From NCBI GenBank assembly GCA_023396665.1, contig JAEWVL010000106.1, positions 1 to 6,513 on the forward strand: a stretch of DNA of 6,513 nucleotides, given 5' to 3'. The notes beneath the pieces are model-generated. The model searched no databases. It was not told the DNA's origin and saw nothing but the letters and a program-made list of their open reading frames with translations. The DNA comes from Spirochaetota bacterium. Lineage in GTDB: Bacteria; Spirochaetota; UBA4802; JAFGJZ01. Below, in pieces: positions 5,630 to 6,513 of the stretch; position 1 is the stretch's first letter; each line of letters opens with the position of its first letter. Both the position numbers and the translations under genes were made by a program.

Positions 5630-6513
5630 GTGATTAAATGTCAATTTTCCATTCCCCCATCCATCCCTTTGGCCTTGCTGGGGGCGGCACTTACCCTGTC
5701 ACTTATCATATTTGCAACCCGTATACTGTATTTCCGGCCACACAATGCACTGCGCTTTGAACAGTTCTCAACGGTAATCTTTCCCGACGGCAATGTGAAT
5801 ACGCTCCCACCCGTCTGGTACAGAAATGCTGTTAATCGGAGTAGCTTTAAACCGGGTGTTTATGTCTGCAAATACCGCTTTGTATCGGATCGTGAACAGC
5901 ACAGTGATGACTATACCATCGTTATCCCCTATCTCGGGGCTACCGCACTTTCCCTTTCATTTAACGGCATTCCCTTGGGGTCTCAGGGGGATATGCGCAA
6001 GGGAAATTCCAACATCTGGAACTCGGTCAAACTCTTTGAACTTCCCGCCGAGCTGGTCGGCAAAGACAATGTTATGGAGATTAAACTGTACGGTCTGTAT
6101 GAGGCAGGAATAATTACCGAACCCTACATTCTCCTCAGATATAATAACGCCGCCCGTCTTGCAATAATGCAATTTCTCGGTGAAGGTTTGATCTGGCTTC
6201 TCTCAGGCTCAATACTGGTCATAGGATCAGTGGTTTTTTTTACCGGTTTAATATCTCTTCCAAGAATCGATGCCATGTTATTTTTGGGTTTCGCGGCTAT
6301 TCTGATTTCATTTTTCATGGGTGATTTCTTGACACTGGAATATCTTCCTGTACAGTTGGTGACATTTCGCAAAATAAATGTTCTATTACGACATATCTGT
6401 TCAATGTCATTTCTCATCGGCTTTGTTCTATTACTAGAAAAAAAAATAACGAGCCCTCTGTGGCTTTTCGGCGGAACTCAGATTGCCTGTATGCTGGTAT
6501 TGCTGTTTCCTTC
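5630..6513 (+). CDS. Membrane receptor-like protein with extracytoplasmic beta domain and multiple TM helices, 3' end missing
   Basis: The open frame gives 294 residues to the right edge. A hydrophobic signal-anchor (about 12-30) is followed by a polar beta-rich segment (about 40-172) with a jelly-roll-like GKDNVMEIKLYG strand (144-155) and WNSVKLFELPAELVG before it. Then come TM helices near 183-208, 213-233, 253-270 and 274-294. A jelly-roll outside plus a run of TM helices is the layout of 7TMR-DISM sensors, which usually end in a GGDEF, histidine kinase or phosphatase output; any such output lies beyond the window. I chose GTG at 5630 because the preceding in-frame codon series ends in the lipoprotein's TAA (5615-5617), and no ATG lies near. 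The ribosome-binding site is weak (GGG at 5620-5622). The 12-base gap suggests translational coupling with the lipoprotein. Homopolymers T8 (6234-6241) and A9 (6438-6446) lie within the coding frame. The family call is by layout, not by strong motif. Confidence 0.7.
   Translation, partial: MIKCQFSIPPSIPLALLGAALTLSLIIFATRILYFRPHNALRFEQFSTVIFPDGNVNTLPPVWYRNAVNRSSFKPGVYVCKYRFVSDREQHSDDYTIVIPYLGATALSLSFNGIPLGSQGDMRKGNSNIWNSVKLFELPAELVGKDNVMEIKLYGLYEAGIITEPYILLRYNNAARLAIMQFLGEGLIWLLSGSILVIGSVVFFTGLISLPRIDAMLFLGFAAILISFFMGDFLTLEYLPVQLVTFRKINVLLRHICSMSFLIGFVLLLEKKITSPLWLFGGTQIACMLVLLFP

Noticed and set aside
5615..5632. Stop readthrough joining the lipoprotein and the receptor, since both are in the same frame
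   Set aside because: TAA is the least leaky stop, no recoding signal is visible, and the second protein starts with its own signal-anchor, as expected of a separate gene.

Overview
The window carries five protein-coding genes in two divergent blocks. No rRNA, tRNA, CRISPR array or insertion sequence was seen. The likely host is a spirochaete or a relative. This is an inference from gene content (a FecR-domain lipoprotein with a relaxed lipobox and a jelly-roll/multi-TM receptor resembling 7TMR-DISM proteins), not from a phylogenetic marker, and confidence is modest.

Left block, minus strand (1-2907): a fused gene for tRNA-guanine transglycosylase (Tgt) plus a C-terminal MnmD/MnmC2-like methyltransferase is followed, after a 115-base gap, by prs (ribose-phosphate pyrophosphokinase), which is cut by the left edge. 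The Tgt half keeps every catalytic and zinc residue I could check. The C-terminal half has the shape of the methyltransferase that completes mnm5U at tRNA position 34. Both halves would therefore act on the wobble base, one on G34 and one on U34 tRNAs. The ribosome-binding site and start of this gene lie in the 3' arm of a perfect 14-bp hairpin.

The central 268 bases (2908-3175) separate the divergent genes and hold promoter-like AT-rich sequence and small palindromes.

Right block, plus strand: first comes a TrmA/RlmC/RlmD-family RNA m5U methyltransferase (3176-4375), probably starting at TTG, with no TRAM domain and no iron-sulfur cysteine cluster. A 165-base gap with a promoter-like segment and two mutually exclusive hairpins follows. 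Then comes a lipoprotein with a FecR-like domain and a few terminal PQQ-type beta-propeller strands (4541-5617). Only 12 bases later begins a membrane receptor-like protein with an extracytoplasmic beta-rich domain and several TM helices, cut by the right edge.

Functionally, the left and central parts form an RNA-modification neighbourhood: wobble Q34, wobble U34 methylation and m5U in rRNA or tRNA. prs is linked only loosely to it. The right end looks like an envelope sensing pair (lipoprotein plus membrane receptor). The most noteworthy element is the Tgt-MnmD fusion with its hairpin-masked start.
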